DNA from: Phycisphaerales bacterium
GTDB taxonomy: Bacteria; Planctomycetota; Phycisphaerae; Phycisphaerales; UBA1924
Length of the DNA stretch: 64,000 nucleotides
Direction: 5' to 3'
Assembly (NCBI GenBank): GCA_019744815.1
Contig: JAIEUA010000010.1
Coordinates: forward strand, 372,001-436,000
The notes below the pieces were generated by a model. That model did no database searches and was not told the origin of the DNA. It saw only the letters and a list, made by a program, of their open reading frames with translations. A program made the position numbers and the translations under genes. Positions 23,736 to 33,700 of this stretch are shown here, one piece after another (within the stretch, counting starts at the first letter, position 1; the number at the start of each line of letters is the position of its first letter).

Positions 23736-26120
23736 TCACTTCGCGCTGCCCAGATGGCTCTGAAAGAACCCGATCATCCGCTGGTTCAGCCGCTTCACGA
23801 TGTCGGGCTTGGTGATCATGTGGGTCTGGCCCGAGAGCGGGACGAACTCGAACGGCTTGCCTTCCTTGAAGAGGCGATCGGTGAGCTTGAGGGCGTGGAC
23901 GAGGTAGACGTTGTCGTCGGCGGTGCCGTGGATCACGAGCAACGGAACTTGGAGGTCCTTGCAATACGAGAGCACGTTCGAGGCTGCGTATCCGGCGTCA
24001 ACCGCGGGCGTCCCGGGCACGCCGAGGTAGCGCTCGGTGTAATGGGTGTCGTAGTCGAGCCAGTCGGTGACGGGGGCGATCGAGATGCCGCACTTGAAGA
24101 CATCGGGTCGGCGCATGGTGGCCATGGATGAGAAGTACCCGCCGAAGGACGAGCCGTAGACACCGATGCGGGCGCGGTCCATCTCGGGGAACTGCTTGCA
24201 AAGGTCTTCGAGCACGTCGCACTGGTCTTTCAAGGGCACATCGATGAAGTTGCCGACGCCGTCCTTCTTCAAGACGCGTTCCCACTCGCGACCCCGCCGG
24301 GGCGTGCCGCGCCCGTCGATGGAGACGACGATGAAGCCGTGATCCGCGAAGAACTGTGGCTGCAGGTAGCCCCGGGCGTTGGCGTTCACCTGATTGCTGC
24401 CCGGCCCGCCGTAGACGAAGTTGAGAACGGGATACTTCTTGGACTTGTCAAAGTCGCGGGGGCGGACGATGACCGCCTGGAACTCGTGATTGCCGACCTT
24501 GGCCTTGACGAACTGCGGCTTGGGAACAAAGGGCGGTTCCGCGGCCACGGAGCTCACGCTGCCGACGCTCGCGCCGCTGGGGTTGGCGTCGGCTCCGCGG
24601 TACACCGCCCGCATCGGGCTGCCGTCGCGGGAGCGCCCGGTGACGATCCACGCGGAGAAGTCTTCGTTCGCCTCGATGGCGTATTGCCCATCCGGAGCCT
24701 TGACCATCACCAAGACGTCGCGGCTCAGTTCGAGCATCGACGCCGTCATCGAATCTTCGAGGTCGATCCGCAGCGGGAAGACGATGGAACTGTCGCTCAC
24801 GGGAGAGACCATCGCGACCACGAAGGTACCGTTCTCCCCCACCGCCGCAAGCCCGTGGATCTGCCAGCCTTTCGGCGCGATGCGCTTCTGAACGCCGCCG
24901 TCGAGCCCGCGGATCTGGATCTCCCAGCCGTCCGCCTGCCCCTGCTCGCTGAGCCAGATGAAGCGCCTGCCATCGGGCAGCCAGGCGGGAGCATCGTTCT
25001 CGAGATTGACCCACGCGGCGTCCACCTCGGTGAGCAGTGTCACGGCGTCGCCGCTGGCGGGATCCACGCGGAGCAGCCGCTGCTCGGTCTGAGCCCGGTT
25101 CTGCACCAGGATCGTCATCGGCCCCTTCTTGGGCCAATCCACGCGTGCGAGATACGGGTACGCGTGGGTGTCCCAACGAACCTTGATCGCGGCTCGGTCG
25201 AACGCGGCGGGCTTGGCGTCGTCTTTCTTCTCCCCTTTTGGCACGGGCGCGATCCAGAGCGTGACCTCGGCGTTCGCACGCCCCGCACGCGGGTACCTCC
25301 ACGACTGCGGCGGCTTGCCGGGGTCCGACGGGTCCGCGATCGTGAACGTCTCCAGCGGCCCGACATCGGTGCGCTGATAGGCGATGCGGGTCGCGTCGGG
25401 CGACCACCAGAAGCCGTGGAACCGCTTCATCTCTTCCTGAGCCACAAACTCGGCATCGCCGAAAGACACGGCCCCCTCGCCCGGCGGGCTGACGCGGCGG
25501 GCCTCGTTGGCCGCGAGGTCGAGGGCGAAGACCGTGCCGTCGCGCACGAACGCGACCTGTTTGCTGTCGGGCGACAGCCGCGGATCGAGAATCCCGGCCC
25601 CGGTGTTCAGTTCGCGGGGCTTGGGGCTCCCGGCGAGCGCGTCGGCGAAGTCCATCGCGTAGAGCTTCCCGCCCAGAGGGACGAGCAGCAGCTTGCCGTC
25701 CTTGGAGAGCTGGAAGGACGCGATGCCGCGGCTGCTCGAGCGAGTCCTCTCACGCCGCGCGAGCTCCTCGGGGCTGAGCTTCTCTTCTTTGCCGCCGAGG
25801 ATCGCGTCGGCGTTGAGCAGCTTGCGTTCCTTGCCGGCGTCAACGTCGAAGAGCCAGAGCTCCTGCGAGAAGCTGGTGGGCCCCTCGCTGCGGAGGAACA
25901 AGATGTGCTTGCCGTCGGGCGTGACCTTGAACCCTCCGGGTTCGCCGAGGCGGAAGCGGTTGGTCTTGGCGAAGAGATCGAGGAAGTCGGCCTCGGCCGT
26001 CGTCGCGGCGGGCTGGTTTGCGGCAGGCAGGCTTGGAGCAGGCTGGGCGCGGGTCACGGGTGCTCCCTGAAAAACAAGAAACAAGCCGGCGAGGAGCGCC
26101 GGGGCGCGGAGGTGTGTCAT
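23736..26120 (-). CDS. exported S9 (dipeptidyl-peptidase IV type) prolyl oligopeptidase
   Basis: The 794-residue protein has a Sec signal ending about residue 25 (VTRAQ). The DPP IV-type N-terminal beta-propeller covers about 30-520 (VTPDGKHILFLRSEG, DPRLSPDSKQVAFVRDG, VAQEEMKRFHGFWWSPDATR with the EE pair that binds the substrate amino group). The alpha/beta-hydrolase domain contains VYGSSFGGYFS (Ser658), HGTADDN (Asp735 or 736) and SGQTHM (His767). The EE motif and the triad together indicate a dipeptidyl aminopeptidase that trims dipeptides, often after Pro or Ala, in the periplasm. The start ATG at 26120 fits the signal peptide. Confidence 0.94.
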   Translation of the reverse strand: MTHLRAPALLAGLFLVFQGAPVTRAQPAPSLPAANQPAATTAEADFLDLFAKTNRFRLGEPGGFKVTPDGKHILFLRSEGPTSFSQELWLFDVDAGKERKLLNADAILGGKEEKLSPEELARRERTRSSSRGIASFQLSKDGKLLLVPLGGKLYAMDFADALAGSPKPRELNTGAGILDPRLSPDSKQVAFVRDGTVFALDLAANEARRVSPPGEGAVSFGDAEFVAQEEMKRFHGFWWSPDATRIAYQRTDVGPLETFTIADPSDPGKPPQSWRYPRAGRANAEVTLWIAPVPKGEKKDDAKPAAFDRAAIKVRWDTHAYPYLARVDWPKKGPMTILVQNRAQTEQRLLRVDPASGDAVTLLTEVDAAWVNLENDAPAWLPDGRRFIWLSEQGQADGWEIQIRGLDGGVQKRIAPKGWQIHGLAAVGENGTFVVAMVSPVSDSSIVFPLRIDLEDSMTASMLELSRDVLVMVKAPDGQYAIEANEDFSAWIVTGRSRDGSPMRAVYRGADANPSGASVGSVSSVAAEPPFVPKPQFVKAKVGNHEFQAVIVRPRDFDKSKKYPVLNFVYGGPGSNQVNANARGYLQPQFFADHGFIVVSIDGRGTPRRGREWERVLKKDGVGNFIDVPLKDQCDVLEDLCKQFPEMDRARIGVYGSSFGGYFSSMATMRRPDVFKCGISIAPVTDWLDYDTHYTERYLGVPGTPAVDAGYAASNVLSYCKDLQVPLLVIHGTADDNVYLVHALKLTDRLFKEGKPFEFVPLSGQTHMITKPDIVKRLNQRMIGFFQSHLGSAK

Positions 26121-26190
26121 GCCGGGAGCATACCGGCAACAAACCCGTGCGATGCGGCGCCTTCGCGGGACGGTCGTCGCAGAACGACAA

Positions 26191-26213
26191 GCGGACGCAC
26201 GAGGTGCGTCCGC
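26191..26213 (-). terminator. hairpin downstream of the dockerin-tailed protein gene
   Basis: A perfect 10-bp stem, GCGGACGCAC / GTGCGTCCGC, with a 3-base loop. On the minus strand it is followed by TTGTCGTT, weakly T-rich. It lies about 30 bases beyond the stop at 26244, a likely terminator for that gene. Confidence 0.6.
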
Positions 26214-26243
26214 CTGTCCACGAATAGCAGGTTGTCACGACGG

Positions 26244-27899
26244 TCACGGGCAGATCAGATCGTCGTAGTTCACGACGAAGATCGAGAAGTCCAGGTCGTC
26301 GACCTGTCCGTCGCCGTTGAGATCAGCGGGGCAGCAGGTGAAGGCCGGGTTGGTGGGGCAGAGCAGGAAGTCGTAGGCCACGACGAAGATGGTGAAGTCG
26401 GTGTCGTCGACCAACCCGTCGCCGTTGAGATCACCCAGGCAGGGCTTCTTGAAGCAGAAGACCTTCTGGCCGAGCTCGAGGAAGTTGTTGATGACGCTGA
26501 CCGGTTCGGCTGCCTGCTCGAAGGTGGTCACGAGCGGAAGGTCCTTCACGAGCAGCTCGGGACGCTTGATGGTCGGGTCGAACTTCCTTTCGAGGCAGCC
26601 GCTCTCCAGGGTCGTGAACGGCTTCACGAAATAGAGGTCGGGAGCGCCCAGGCCGCCGTTGTTGGTCTGGCCGATCAACGCGTAGCCGCCCCAGGGCTGG
26701 GACTCGATGGCGTCGTGCCCGCGTTCATCGTCGCCCGCGGCAAGCCCGCCGTAGAGCTGAGCATCGACGAACGCGCCGGTCGCGAAGCCGAGCTTGATGA
26801 TCGACGCGGCCCGGACCGGAGCGGCCGCGCCGGACGTCACCGTGCCCGCGACCATGATCTCGCGGTTGCGGACGTATTCGACGGCCTGATAGCCCGCAGA
26901 GAAGTCGTCGATCGCGGTCGCCCAGTCGAACGCGCCCGTGACGCCGTCGACCCGGGCCACGATCGTCTCCTTGGGCGAGAGCTGGCCGCGCACCGCGGGT
27001 CCGCGCCGACCGGCGAAGGTGACATTGCCCAGAGGATCGACCGCGAAGCCGTCGGCGGTGATGCTCACGCCGGGGTCGGGGTGGATGTACTTGCGGGCCC
27101 AGATCACGGTGCCGCTGTTGGTGACGCGCATCACCACCGCGGCGTAACGCCCCGCGCTCTCGTCGAACGTGTTGCCGACGATGAACAGATCGGGCGGGAA
27201 GTTGGGGCCAACCGGCAGCAACGCGTCCTTGGCCTCGCGGACCTCGGCGAAGTCGAGCTCGGCGATATCGACTCCGGTCGGGACATAGACGCGACCGGTG
27301 ACGAGCGCGCCCGCGGGCGAGTTGATGTGCAAGAGACCGTGACGCCCGAAGCCGGCGCCGACCTGGCGGCGGTTCACCGATGCGATGTCCTTGGTGGAGA
27401 GCTCTCGGGCGCTGACGCCCAGCGAGGGCTGGGTGGGCGCGATGCTGGCCAGGAAGGGCGTGCCGGCCATCAGGCGGCTCCACTGCGGGACGCCGTTGGT
27501 ATCCACGCGGACGAGCCACTTGCCCAGGTTGTTCCCGCCGAAGGCGCTCTCCGCGCCGATCAGGAAGTCCTTGCTCCGCGACTCGTCGATGGTGTACCCG
27601 ACCGTCTGCCCCTGGGACGTGTTGTAGACGTACGACCAGATGAGCGCGCCGTCGCGATCGTACTTGAGCGCGTGGGTGGTGTTGAACGCGCCGCCGGTGA
27701 CGGCGATGGTTCGGAATCCGACGCTGGCGTAGCCGCACTCGTGCGTGTCCACGATGTCGAGCTGCACCTCCGCCTGCTGCGTGCCGTACGCCCGCTGGAA
27801 GACCTGAGCGTCGGCGCTGGCGGCGAACCCGCACGCCGCGACCAGACCAACCAAACGACACAACGACCGACCGATCTTGCTGTGATCCACGCGCTGCAT
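26244..27899 (-). CDS. secreted protein with C-terminal double dockerin-like module
   Basis: The 551-residue product starts at ATG 27899 and has a Sec signal (VGLVAACGFAASADAQ). The body resembles beta-propeller repeat proteins: repeated 'xALKYDRDGALIWSYxY', 'VRVDTNGVPQWSRLM', 'VMRVTNSGTVIWARKYI' and 'VARVDGVTGAFDWAT' units. The tail has two calcium-loop repeats, CLGDLNGDGLVDDTDF then FVVAYDFLLC, and CPADLNGDGQVDDLDF then FVVNYDDLIC. Both loops look intact. The same tail closes the proteins at 58286 and 59667. No cohesin gene is visible, so the tail is more likely a sorting or surface-attachment module than a cellulosome dockerin. The main function is unknown. Confidence 0.85.
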   Translation of the reverse strand: MQRVDHSKIGRSLCRLVGLVAACGFAASADAQVFQRAYGTQQAEVQLDIVDTHECGYASVGFRTIAVTGGAFNTTHALKYDRDGALIWSYVYNTSQGQTVGYTIDESRSKDFLIGAESAFGGNNLGKWLVRVDTNGVPQWSRLMAGTPFLASIAPTQPSLGVSARELSTKDIASVNRRQVGAGFGRHGLLHINSPAGALVTGRVYVPTGVDIAELDFAEVREAKDALLPVGPNFPPDLFIVGNTFDESAGRYAAVVMRVTNSGTVIWARKYIHPDPGVSITADGFAVDPLGNVTFAGRRGPAVRGQLSPKETIVARVDGVTGAFDWATAIDDFSAGYQAVEYVRNREIMVAGTVTSGAAAPVRAASIIKLGFATGAFVDAQLYGGLAAGDDERGHDAIESQPWGGYALIGQTNNGGLGAPDLYFVKPFTTLESGCLERKFDPTIKRPELLVKDLPLVTTFEQAAEPVSVINNFLELGQKVFCFKKPCLGDLNGDGLVDDTDFTIFVVAYDFLLCPTNPAFTCCPADLNGDGQVDDLDFSIFVVNYDDLICP

Positions 27900-28176
27900 A
27901 TGGAATCTCCTCGTGCTTCCCGCGAAGCGGCCTCGAATGAAACCGCTGTGAACACCGCGCCGACAGAACGGAGTTCTCAGACTACTCCGGGGAGCGGGAT
28001 TTCCCAGATCAAGGTGCAGACACGCCCGGAAAAGCCCTTGCTGAATCAACAATCGAGGCGTTTACCCGCCTTCCAGGATGCGAACAAAGCCGCACAGACG
28101 GCATCCTCCTCCCAGACGTTCCCGCAACAGGCACGGATTGCGTGCCGTCGCTCAAGTTGTGAGGCATGTTCGGGGT

Positions 28177-28647
28177 GTGAAACTCAAGACTCGCCAACTC
28201 CGCGCCACGCTGCTGCTAGCGACGCTGGCCGCCGTCGCGGCCGGCTGCTCGACGGGTCCGGCCCGCACGACCCGCGGCAGCGAAGATCAACCCGCGCAGG
28301 GTGAGATGGAACACGCCCGATCGCAGACGCCCGCGCGAAGCTCCACCTGGGCCGGCGTCCTGCCGTCGGACGCGGTCAACAACCAACCCCTGGCGATGGC
28401 CGAGTACAACAACGAGTACGCCCGCAACGACGCGTCGCTCGGCGTCGCTCAAGGTCCGCCCGGCGAGGTGCTGAGCTACTACCAGACCGCGCCGCGGCCT
28501 TCCTTGGAATGGCAGTATCGATTCACGCTGAGCACGTCGCCCGACACCGTGACGGTCTTCCGCCGCGGTGACTACGGCGGCTACCGCCGCTATCAGTCTG
28601 ACAGCTATCGCAATCCGGCGTACGGCGGCTATCGACGCGACCGATGA
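28177..28647 (+). CDS. small lipoprotein of unknown function
   Basis: The GTG at 28177 gives a clean lipoprotein signal: KLKTR, hydrophobic residues 9-21, then AAGC with Cys24. The remaining 130 residues are low in hydrophobics and end in a Tyr/Arg-rich tail (DYGGYRRYQSDSYRNPAYGG). A conserved-looking core is TPARSSTWAGVLPSDAVNNQ, followed by LAMAEYNNEYAR. No family is recognised. It is divergent from the dockerin-tailed gene and convergent with tmk. Confidence 0.7.
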   Translation: MKLKTRQLRATLLLATLAAVAAGCSTGPARTTRGSEDQPAQGEMEHARSQTPARSSTWAGVLPSDAVNNQPLAMAEYNNEYARNDASLGVAQGPPGEVLSYYQTAPRPSLEWQYRFTLSTSPDTVTVFRRGDYGGYRRYQSDSYRNPAYGGYRRDR

Positions 28648-28664
28648 CCGCCGCGTCGCCGCGC

Positions 28665-29408
28665 TCAACCTCCGAAGCGTTCCTGCATGACCTTGGCGGT
28701 CAGCTCCCACACCTGCTCGGCGTTGCCGGACGCGTCTACCAGCACATGGTGCGCCGGATCGGCCTTGGCCTGGGCCAGGTAGCTCTCGTGCACCCGGGTA
28801 CGGAAGTCGTGATCGCGCTGCTCGATGCGGTCGTCGAAGAGCGAGGGACCCTGCAACGCCGCGGGAGTCGGGCGTGAGCCCTTCTTGCCGCCGGTGCTGG
28901 CGATCCCTCGGGTGCGCATGGTGGCGGTCAGGACATCCACGTAGTAGATGAGCACCAGGTCGGGCCGGATGTCGAAGGTCGCGACCCGTCCGACATCGCG
29001 GATGTCCTTGTCGCTCAGGCCGCCGCCCGCGCCCTGATACGCAAACGTCGAGGTCAGAAACCGATCCGCAATCACGAGCTCTCCCCGGGCCAGCGCCGGA
29101 TTGATGATGGTCTCCACCAGCTGCGCACGGCTCGCCATGTACAGCAGCATCTCGGCCCGGAGCGTCATCGTCGACGACGGATCGAGCAGCACACTGCGGA
29201 TCTGTTCGCCCACCGGCGTCCCGCCCGGCTCGCGCACCTGCGTGACCTTCACACCCGCGGCCGCCGCGGCCTCGACCAGCCGCTTGAGCTGCGTGCTCTT
29301 GCCCGAGCCGTCGGGGCCCTCGAACACCAGAAACTTGCCCGCGAGACGACCGAGCCAGGGCTGCACGCCGTTGGCCTTCTTAGACGGTGTCGGGATCGCA
29401 TCGGTCAT
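28665..29408 (-). CDS. tmk: thymidylate kinase
   Basis: The enzyme phosphorylates dTMP to dTDP. The 247-residue protein has the P-loop FEGPDGSGKST (29-39), the dTMP-binding REPGGTPVGEQIRS, and the DRFLTSTFAYQGAG motif. It is longer than typical Tmk (about 210) by an N-terminal extension and an inserted Gly/Lys-rich lid segment (IASTGGKKGSRPTPAALQG). ATG 29408 is preferred because the open frame upstream is Arg/Cys-rich and unlike the family. Confidence 0.94.
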   Translation of the reverse strand: MTDAIPTPSKKANGVQPWLGRLAGKFLVFEGPDGSGKSTQLKRLVEAAAAAGVKVTQVREPGGTPVGEQIRSVLLDPSSTMTLRAEMLLYMASRAQLVETIINPALARGELVIADRFLTSTFAYQGAGGGLSDKDIRDVGRVATFDIRPDLVLIYYVDVLTATMRTRGIASTGGKKGSRPTPAALQGPSLFDDRIEQRDHDFRTRVHESYLAQAKADPAHHVLVDASGNAEQVWELTAKVMQERFGG

Positions 29409-29481
29409 CACGGGGGCGAGTGTAGCCGATGGCGGTGTTTCCTCGCCACGCCGACGCGCACCGATTCGCGGATCGACGCGT

Positions 29482-29895
29482 TCAGGGTCGAAGCTCGTAC
29501 CGCCCGCCGGCCAATCCCCACCGCGACAGCAGCGGCAAGCGTGCGTACAGAGTCTCGTGTTCGCCGCCACGTTGACGCAGCGTGGCGATCAGATCACCCG
29601 AATCCAGATGCGTCATCGCCACGCCCGCGTGCGAGCAGTGGATCGCGGTGCCGCCCTCGAGTTCCAGCGTGCGGCGTGAGCCGTCGTGGGTGATCCGAGC
29701 CGTCGCTTCGAACCGCGTACCCGTGATGCGGACCTCGACCTCGAGCAGCGCGTCCTCTCGGTCCAGCCTCGAACCGACCAGCTCGGGCCGCACCGCCGCG
29801 AGCGCTCGGGCCGAGACGTTCCAGACCAGGTGGTACACACCGGGGTCGGTTTCCCGCTGCAGGTTCGACTTGTCGGTTCTGGTCAGGACGCTCAT
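29482..29895 (-). CDS. hypothetical protein coupled to a GbsR-type regulator
   Basis: The 137-residue soluble protein has alternating beta-strand pattern (ALLEVEVRITGTRFEATARI, LELEGGTAIHCSHAGVAM) and no signal or membrane helix. No family is recognised. Its ATG overlaps the regulator's stop by four bases (ATGA), so the two are translationally coupled and probably work together. Confidence 0.75.
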   Translation of the reverse strand: MSVLTRTDKSNLQRETDPGVYHLVWNVSARALAAVRPELVGSRLDREDALLEVEVRITGTRFEATARITHDGSRRTLELEGGTAIHCSHAGVAMTHLDSGDLIATLRQRGGEHETLYARLPLLSRWGLAGGRYELRP

Positions 29896-30506
29896 CCCGC
29901 CTCCCGTTCGCTGTCGGGCGTGGAGCCGCCCGGGGACGAGGGCCGCGGCTCGGCGCGACCGCCCCCGACGAAGCCGAGGATCTTGGCCGCCGCCTGCAGC
30001 CCGCGGCCGGCAGGGCTGACGAACGACGCCGACATCTTCTCCATCGTCTCGAGGAACTCGAGCATGGAATCGAGGCGTTTGTTGTGGGCCACGAGCGCGG
30101 GGTCCTTGGCGTCCTTGGAAACGCGATCTTCGGTGAGATCGCGGATCTCATAGAGCGACGCCCGCATCGGATCGACCTCACGCTTCATCCGCTCGCGGAC
30201 GATGGCGCGGAAGAGCACCCACACATCCTGCTCGGCCTGGAAGTACTCCTTGCGATCTCCCCGCCGGTGGACGCGTTCGACGATGCCCCATTCCAGCAAG
30301 GCCCGCAGCGACATGCTCGCGTTGCCGCGGCTGATCTGCAATCGCTCCATCACGTCATCAGTGCACAAGGGCTCGCCGGTGATGTAGAGGAGTGCATGCA
30401 CCTCCGCCATCGTGCGGCTGATGCCCCACGCCGTGCCCATCTTGCCCCACGCCGCCACGAAGCGATCCTGCGCCTCGGTCAACTGCTTGGTTTCGACGTT
30501 CGCCAT
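29892..30506 (-). CDS. GbsR/MarR-family transcriptional regulator
   Basis: The 204-residue protein opens with a helical dimerisation segment (TEAQDRFVAAWGKMGTAWG) and continues into a winged helix: RTMAEVHALLYITGEPL, DDVMERLQISRGNASMSLRAL, EWGIVERVHRRGDRKEYFQA. This is the GbsR pattern, known in the control of osmolyte and membrane-stress genes. The C-terminus carries a Gly/Pro/Glu-rich tail. It lies divergent from the AsmA-like gene across a 250-base AT-rich region holding a likely promoter and palindrome. Confidence 0.9.
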   Translation of the reverse strand: MANVETKQLTEAQDRFVAAWGKMGTAWGISRTMAEVHALLYITGEPLCTDDVMERLQISRGNASMSLRALLEWGIVERVHRRGDRKEYFQAEQDVWVLFRAIVRERMKREVDPMRASLYEIRDLTEDRVSKDAKDPALVAHNKRLDSMLEFLETMEKMSASFVSPAGRGLQAAAKILGFVGGGRAEPRPSSPGGSTPDSEREAG

Positions 30507-30560
30507 GCCCTGCTCCCGGGTCGTGCCTCGGTCCGGTTGCCCATGAAGACCTTCGCCCAG

Positions 30561-30591
30561 AGTATAGCAGAAGTTTCAGAAGAAATTGAAA
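30561..30591 (-). promoter_or_regulatory. GbsR-type gene promoter with overlapping palindrome
   Basis: Minus strand TATACT (plus 30561-30566) is a good -10 about 55 bases from the start codon; the -35 is weak. Just upstream, between -10 and -35, lie the arms TTTCA (30574-30578) and TGAAA (30587-30591), an 8-base-spaced inverted repeat in an AT-rich island. This position suits autorepression by the regulator. Confidence 0.5.
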
Positions 30592-30759
30592 ACATCGTGA
30601 ATAATCGCAAATTCCAGCGGAACTGACACTTAGACAATCACGGAAGCCTCCCCATCCCGAACCCGGCGGATCGGGCCTCTGGCTCGAATACCCTGCATTG
30701 GTGTCGTGTCGAGAGCACGCCGCCCACGGCCAGTCCCGGCCACCACACGAGGTCGATGC

Positions 30760-33700
30760 ATGTCCAGCGAACCCGGTTTGACCCGAGACGAATCCGCCGC
30801 GCTTCTGGATGACCGCGCGATGCCCCCAAAGATGCCCAAGAAGAGGCCCGGCAAGGGCCGCAAGCTCCTGATCGGCGCCGGTGTCCTCGTCGCCCTCGCC
30901 GGCGGCGTCATCGCGCTGCTCCCCACCATCGCCGGGAAGTTCGTCAACGGCACGCAGGTGCTCACCAGCGATCAGCTCGTCGGCTCCATCCAGTCCACCT
31001 CGCTCGGCTGGTTCGGCAACCAGTCCGCTCGCATCGCCCTCGTCGACTCCAAGAAGAAGCCCGCCGGGGCCCTCGACATCACCGTCGACCGCAGCCTGCT
31101 CGCCCTCGCCACCAACTGGTACGACCTGGGCACGATCAAGGTCAGCGGCGACGTCGAGTTCCGCGAGGGCGAGGCCGTCGTCAAGCCCGCGAACACCAGC
31201 AGCCCCTCCGGCGGCACCAAGGTCTCGGTCACCACCAACCAGATCCCGCTGCCCAAGAACCTCAAGGCCAAGCTCGAGCTCCGCCTCTCCAAGCTCACCG
31301 CCCTCGACAAGGACCTCAAGCCCGTCGCCGAGCTGAGCGACGTGAAGGCCGACGCCAACCTCGCCGTCGGTTCGCCGATCACGCTCGACTTTTCTGCCAA
31401 GACCGGCGCCGCCCCGCTCGAGGCCAAGGTGAAGATCGACAACTGGACCGACGCCAACGGCGTCATCCACCTTGACAACGCCTCGCTCGCCAAGAGCTCG
31501 CCCAAGGTCGATGCGATGGTCTCGGCCAAGGACCTCTCGGTGGCCTTGCTCGATGCCATCGCCAGCACCGCCGCGGGCAAGCCGCTGCACCTCAAGCAGA
31601 TCCTCGGCGAATCGCTCACCTTCGCGGCATCCGCCAATGGCGATTACCACGGCGGCGCCGCCTCGCTCGACGTGCAGAGCGCCGGCGCGACGGCGAACGC
31701 GAAGCTCTCGCTCAAGGACGGCGTGATCGCGCTCGATGCGCCCGCCGAAGCCAAGCTGACCAGCGCCGCCGCCATGGCCGCGCTGGATTCGTTCCTCACG
31801 AAAGAACAACTCGGTTCGCTCGCGATCACCCGCGCCCCCGGCGGCGTGGTCCGCATCGAGACCCTGCGGGCCAAGCTCGGCGACGCCGGCCCCGATCTCC
31901 GCGGCGGGGCCATCAACGCCTCGCTCACGCTCGATGCCTTGCAAGGGACTCTCACCGCGGGCGAGACGAGCTCGAAGGTCGCCGTGCCGTCGTTCGCGGT
32001 GACGTTCGCCAGCACCGACCTCAGCACGGGCGCCAAGATCACCGCCGCGTCGTCGGCGACGATCGACAGCGGCAGCGGGCCGCAGAACGCGGGAACGCTG
32101 AGCGCCGACATCACCCTCGCCGGTTTGCTGGACAACAAAGGCGTGCCGCTCGCGGGCCTGCCCAAGTCCATCGACGGCACGGTCTCGCTCCGCGGCGCGT
32201 CCACCGGCGTGCTGCAGCCGTTCGTGGCGGCGGCGCTCGCAAAGTCGGGCGTCGCGCTCGACCTGCCCCGCGACATCGGCCCCACGGCGGACCTGGAACT
32301 CACCGCGGCATCGAAGAACAACGTCATCGACGTTGACCTGAACGCACAGTCGCAATCCCTCGGCGCGGTCGCGGCTCTGCGCGTCACCGACACCGAGATC
32401 AGCGCCCGCGATCGCGGCGTGTCGCTGCGTCTCGCCAGCGCCGGGCAGATCGCCTCACGCGTCGTGAAGTCCGACGCGCTCTCGTTCCCCAGGACCACCG
32501 GTCAAGTCGGCCTCGCGATCCCCACGCTCCGCGTGCCCATGGACGCCAAGACGCGGGCGCCCAAGCTCGACCAGCTCGAAGCCAAGGCCCGCGTGGATGC
32601 CTCGGCCTGGAGCGTGCTGGCGTCGGTCCCGGCCGCCGAAGGCACCGTGCCGGGCAAGGCGATCGATGTGGACGTGCGCGACCTCGGCATCGACGTCGCG
32701 ATCACCCCCGGCAAGGCCGCGACCGCCGTCATCGCGGGCAACACGGTTGCGAACGGCGCGCCGATGAAAATCGACGGCAACTTCTCGCTGCCCTCCATCG
32801 CCGCGCTGTGGACCGCCGCCAAGCCCGCCACCCCGAATCTCATCGCCAAGCTCGCCGGCGCGTTCTACGCCCTCGGCACAATCAAGGTCGACGGCGTGCC
32901 CTCGTCGCTCGCCGAAGCCCTGCCCGGCGGCGGCCCCGTCCCCGCCCTCGCCCGCGAGGCCCTGGGCGCCACCTTCGACACCTCGGTCTCGATCCTGCCC
33001 TCCGGCAGCGACGGCCTGTCCATCAAGGCCGCGCTGAACTCCAGCCGCACCAACGTCGGCATCGACGGCGAACTCGCAGGTAACAGCCTCGTCTTTAAGG
33101 CCCTTGGCGACGGCGTCGTGACGCCCCCCTTGCTCGACGCCGTGCAGAGCGGGCCGGACAAGGTCACGCTGCGGGCACCCGCGAAGTACACACTGACCAG
33201 CGAGCCGGTGACGATCCCGCTGACCGCCGCGGGCGCGCCCGACTTTGCGAAGGCCGGCGAGCTCAAGGCACGCCTCGCGGTGCTCGGTCAGGCGATCATC
33301 GCCAAAGGCGATCAGTCCTACGGCGCGAACGATCTGACGATCAATGTCGCTCTGCCGCTGTCGACCTTGTCGGACAAGGGCGCCGGCGGCGAGGCGAGCG
33401 TGCAGGCCACCGGCGGCCTGGTCACGCCCGACGGCCAGAACTTCGGCGCCGTCGCCGCCCGCGCGAGCGCTCCGCTCGGCGCGATGTACGCGCTGAAGGG
33501 ACCGGCGACGATCGAGGTCCGCGTGAACGATGTCGCGACCGCGGGGCTCGACAAGGCGATCAACCAGCCCGGCCTCGTCTCCGGCGCACTGGGACCGACC
33601 GCACAGATCACCGCAAGCACTCGCATCGATCCCCGCAGCAAGGACGGCAAGAGCCTCGCCGAAACGATTGCGGGCGGCGAGATTACCGCCGACGTCACGC

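Noticed and set aside
26244-27899. Dockerin-like tail taken as evidence for a cellulosome
   Set aside because: No cohesin or scaffoldin and no glycoside hydrolase domain on the tailed proteins is visible in the window; the repeats are also degenerate in two of the three proteins.
24339-28304. A 1,321-codon open frame on the plus strand across the S9 peptidase and dockerin-tailed genes
   Set aside because: It lies opposite two genes with clear motifs on the minus strand. Its translation is rich in Arg, His, Gly and Val without any domain, as expected for an antisense frame in GC-rich DNA.
30358-32355. A 665-codon minus-strand open frame running from the AsmA-like gene into the GbsR gene
   Set aside because: It is in a different frame from the true GbsR gene and antisense to the AsmA-like gene; its composition is that of a shadow frame.
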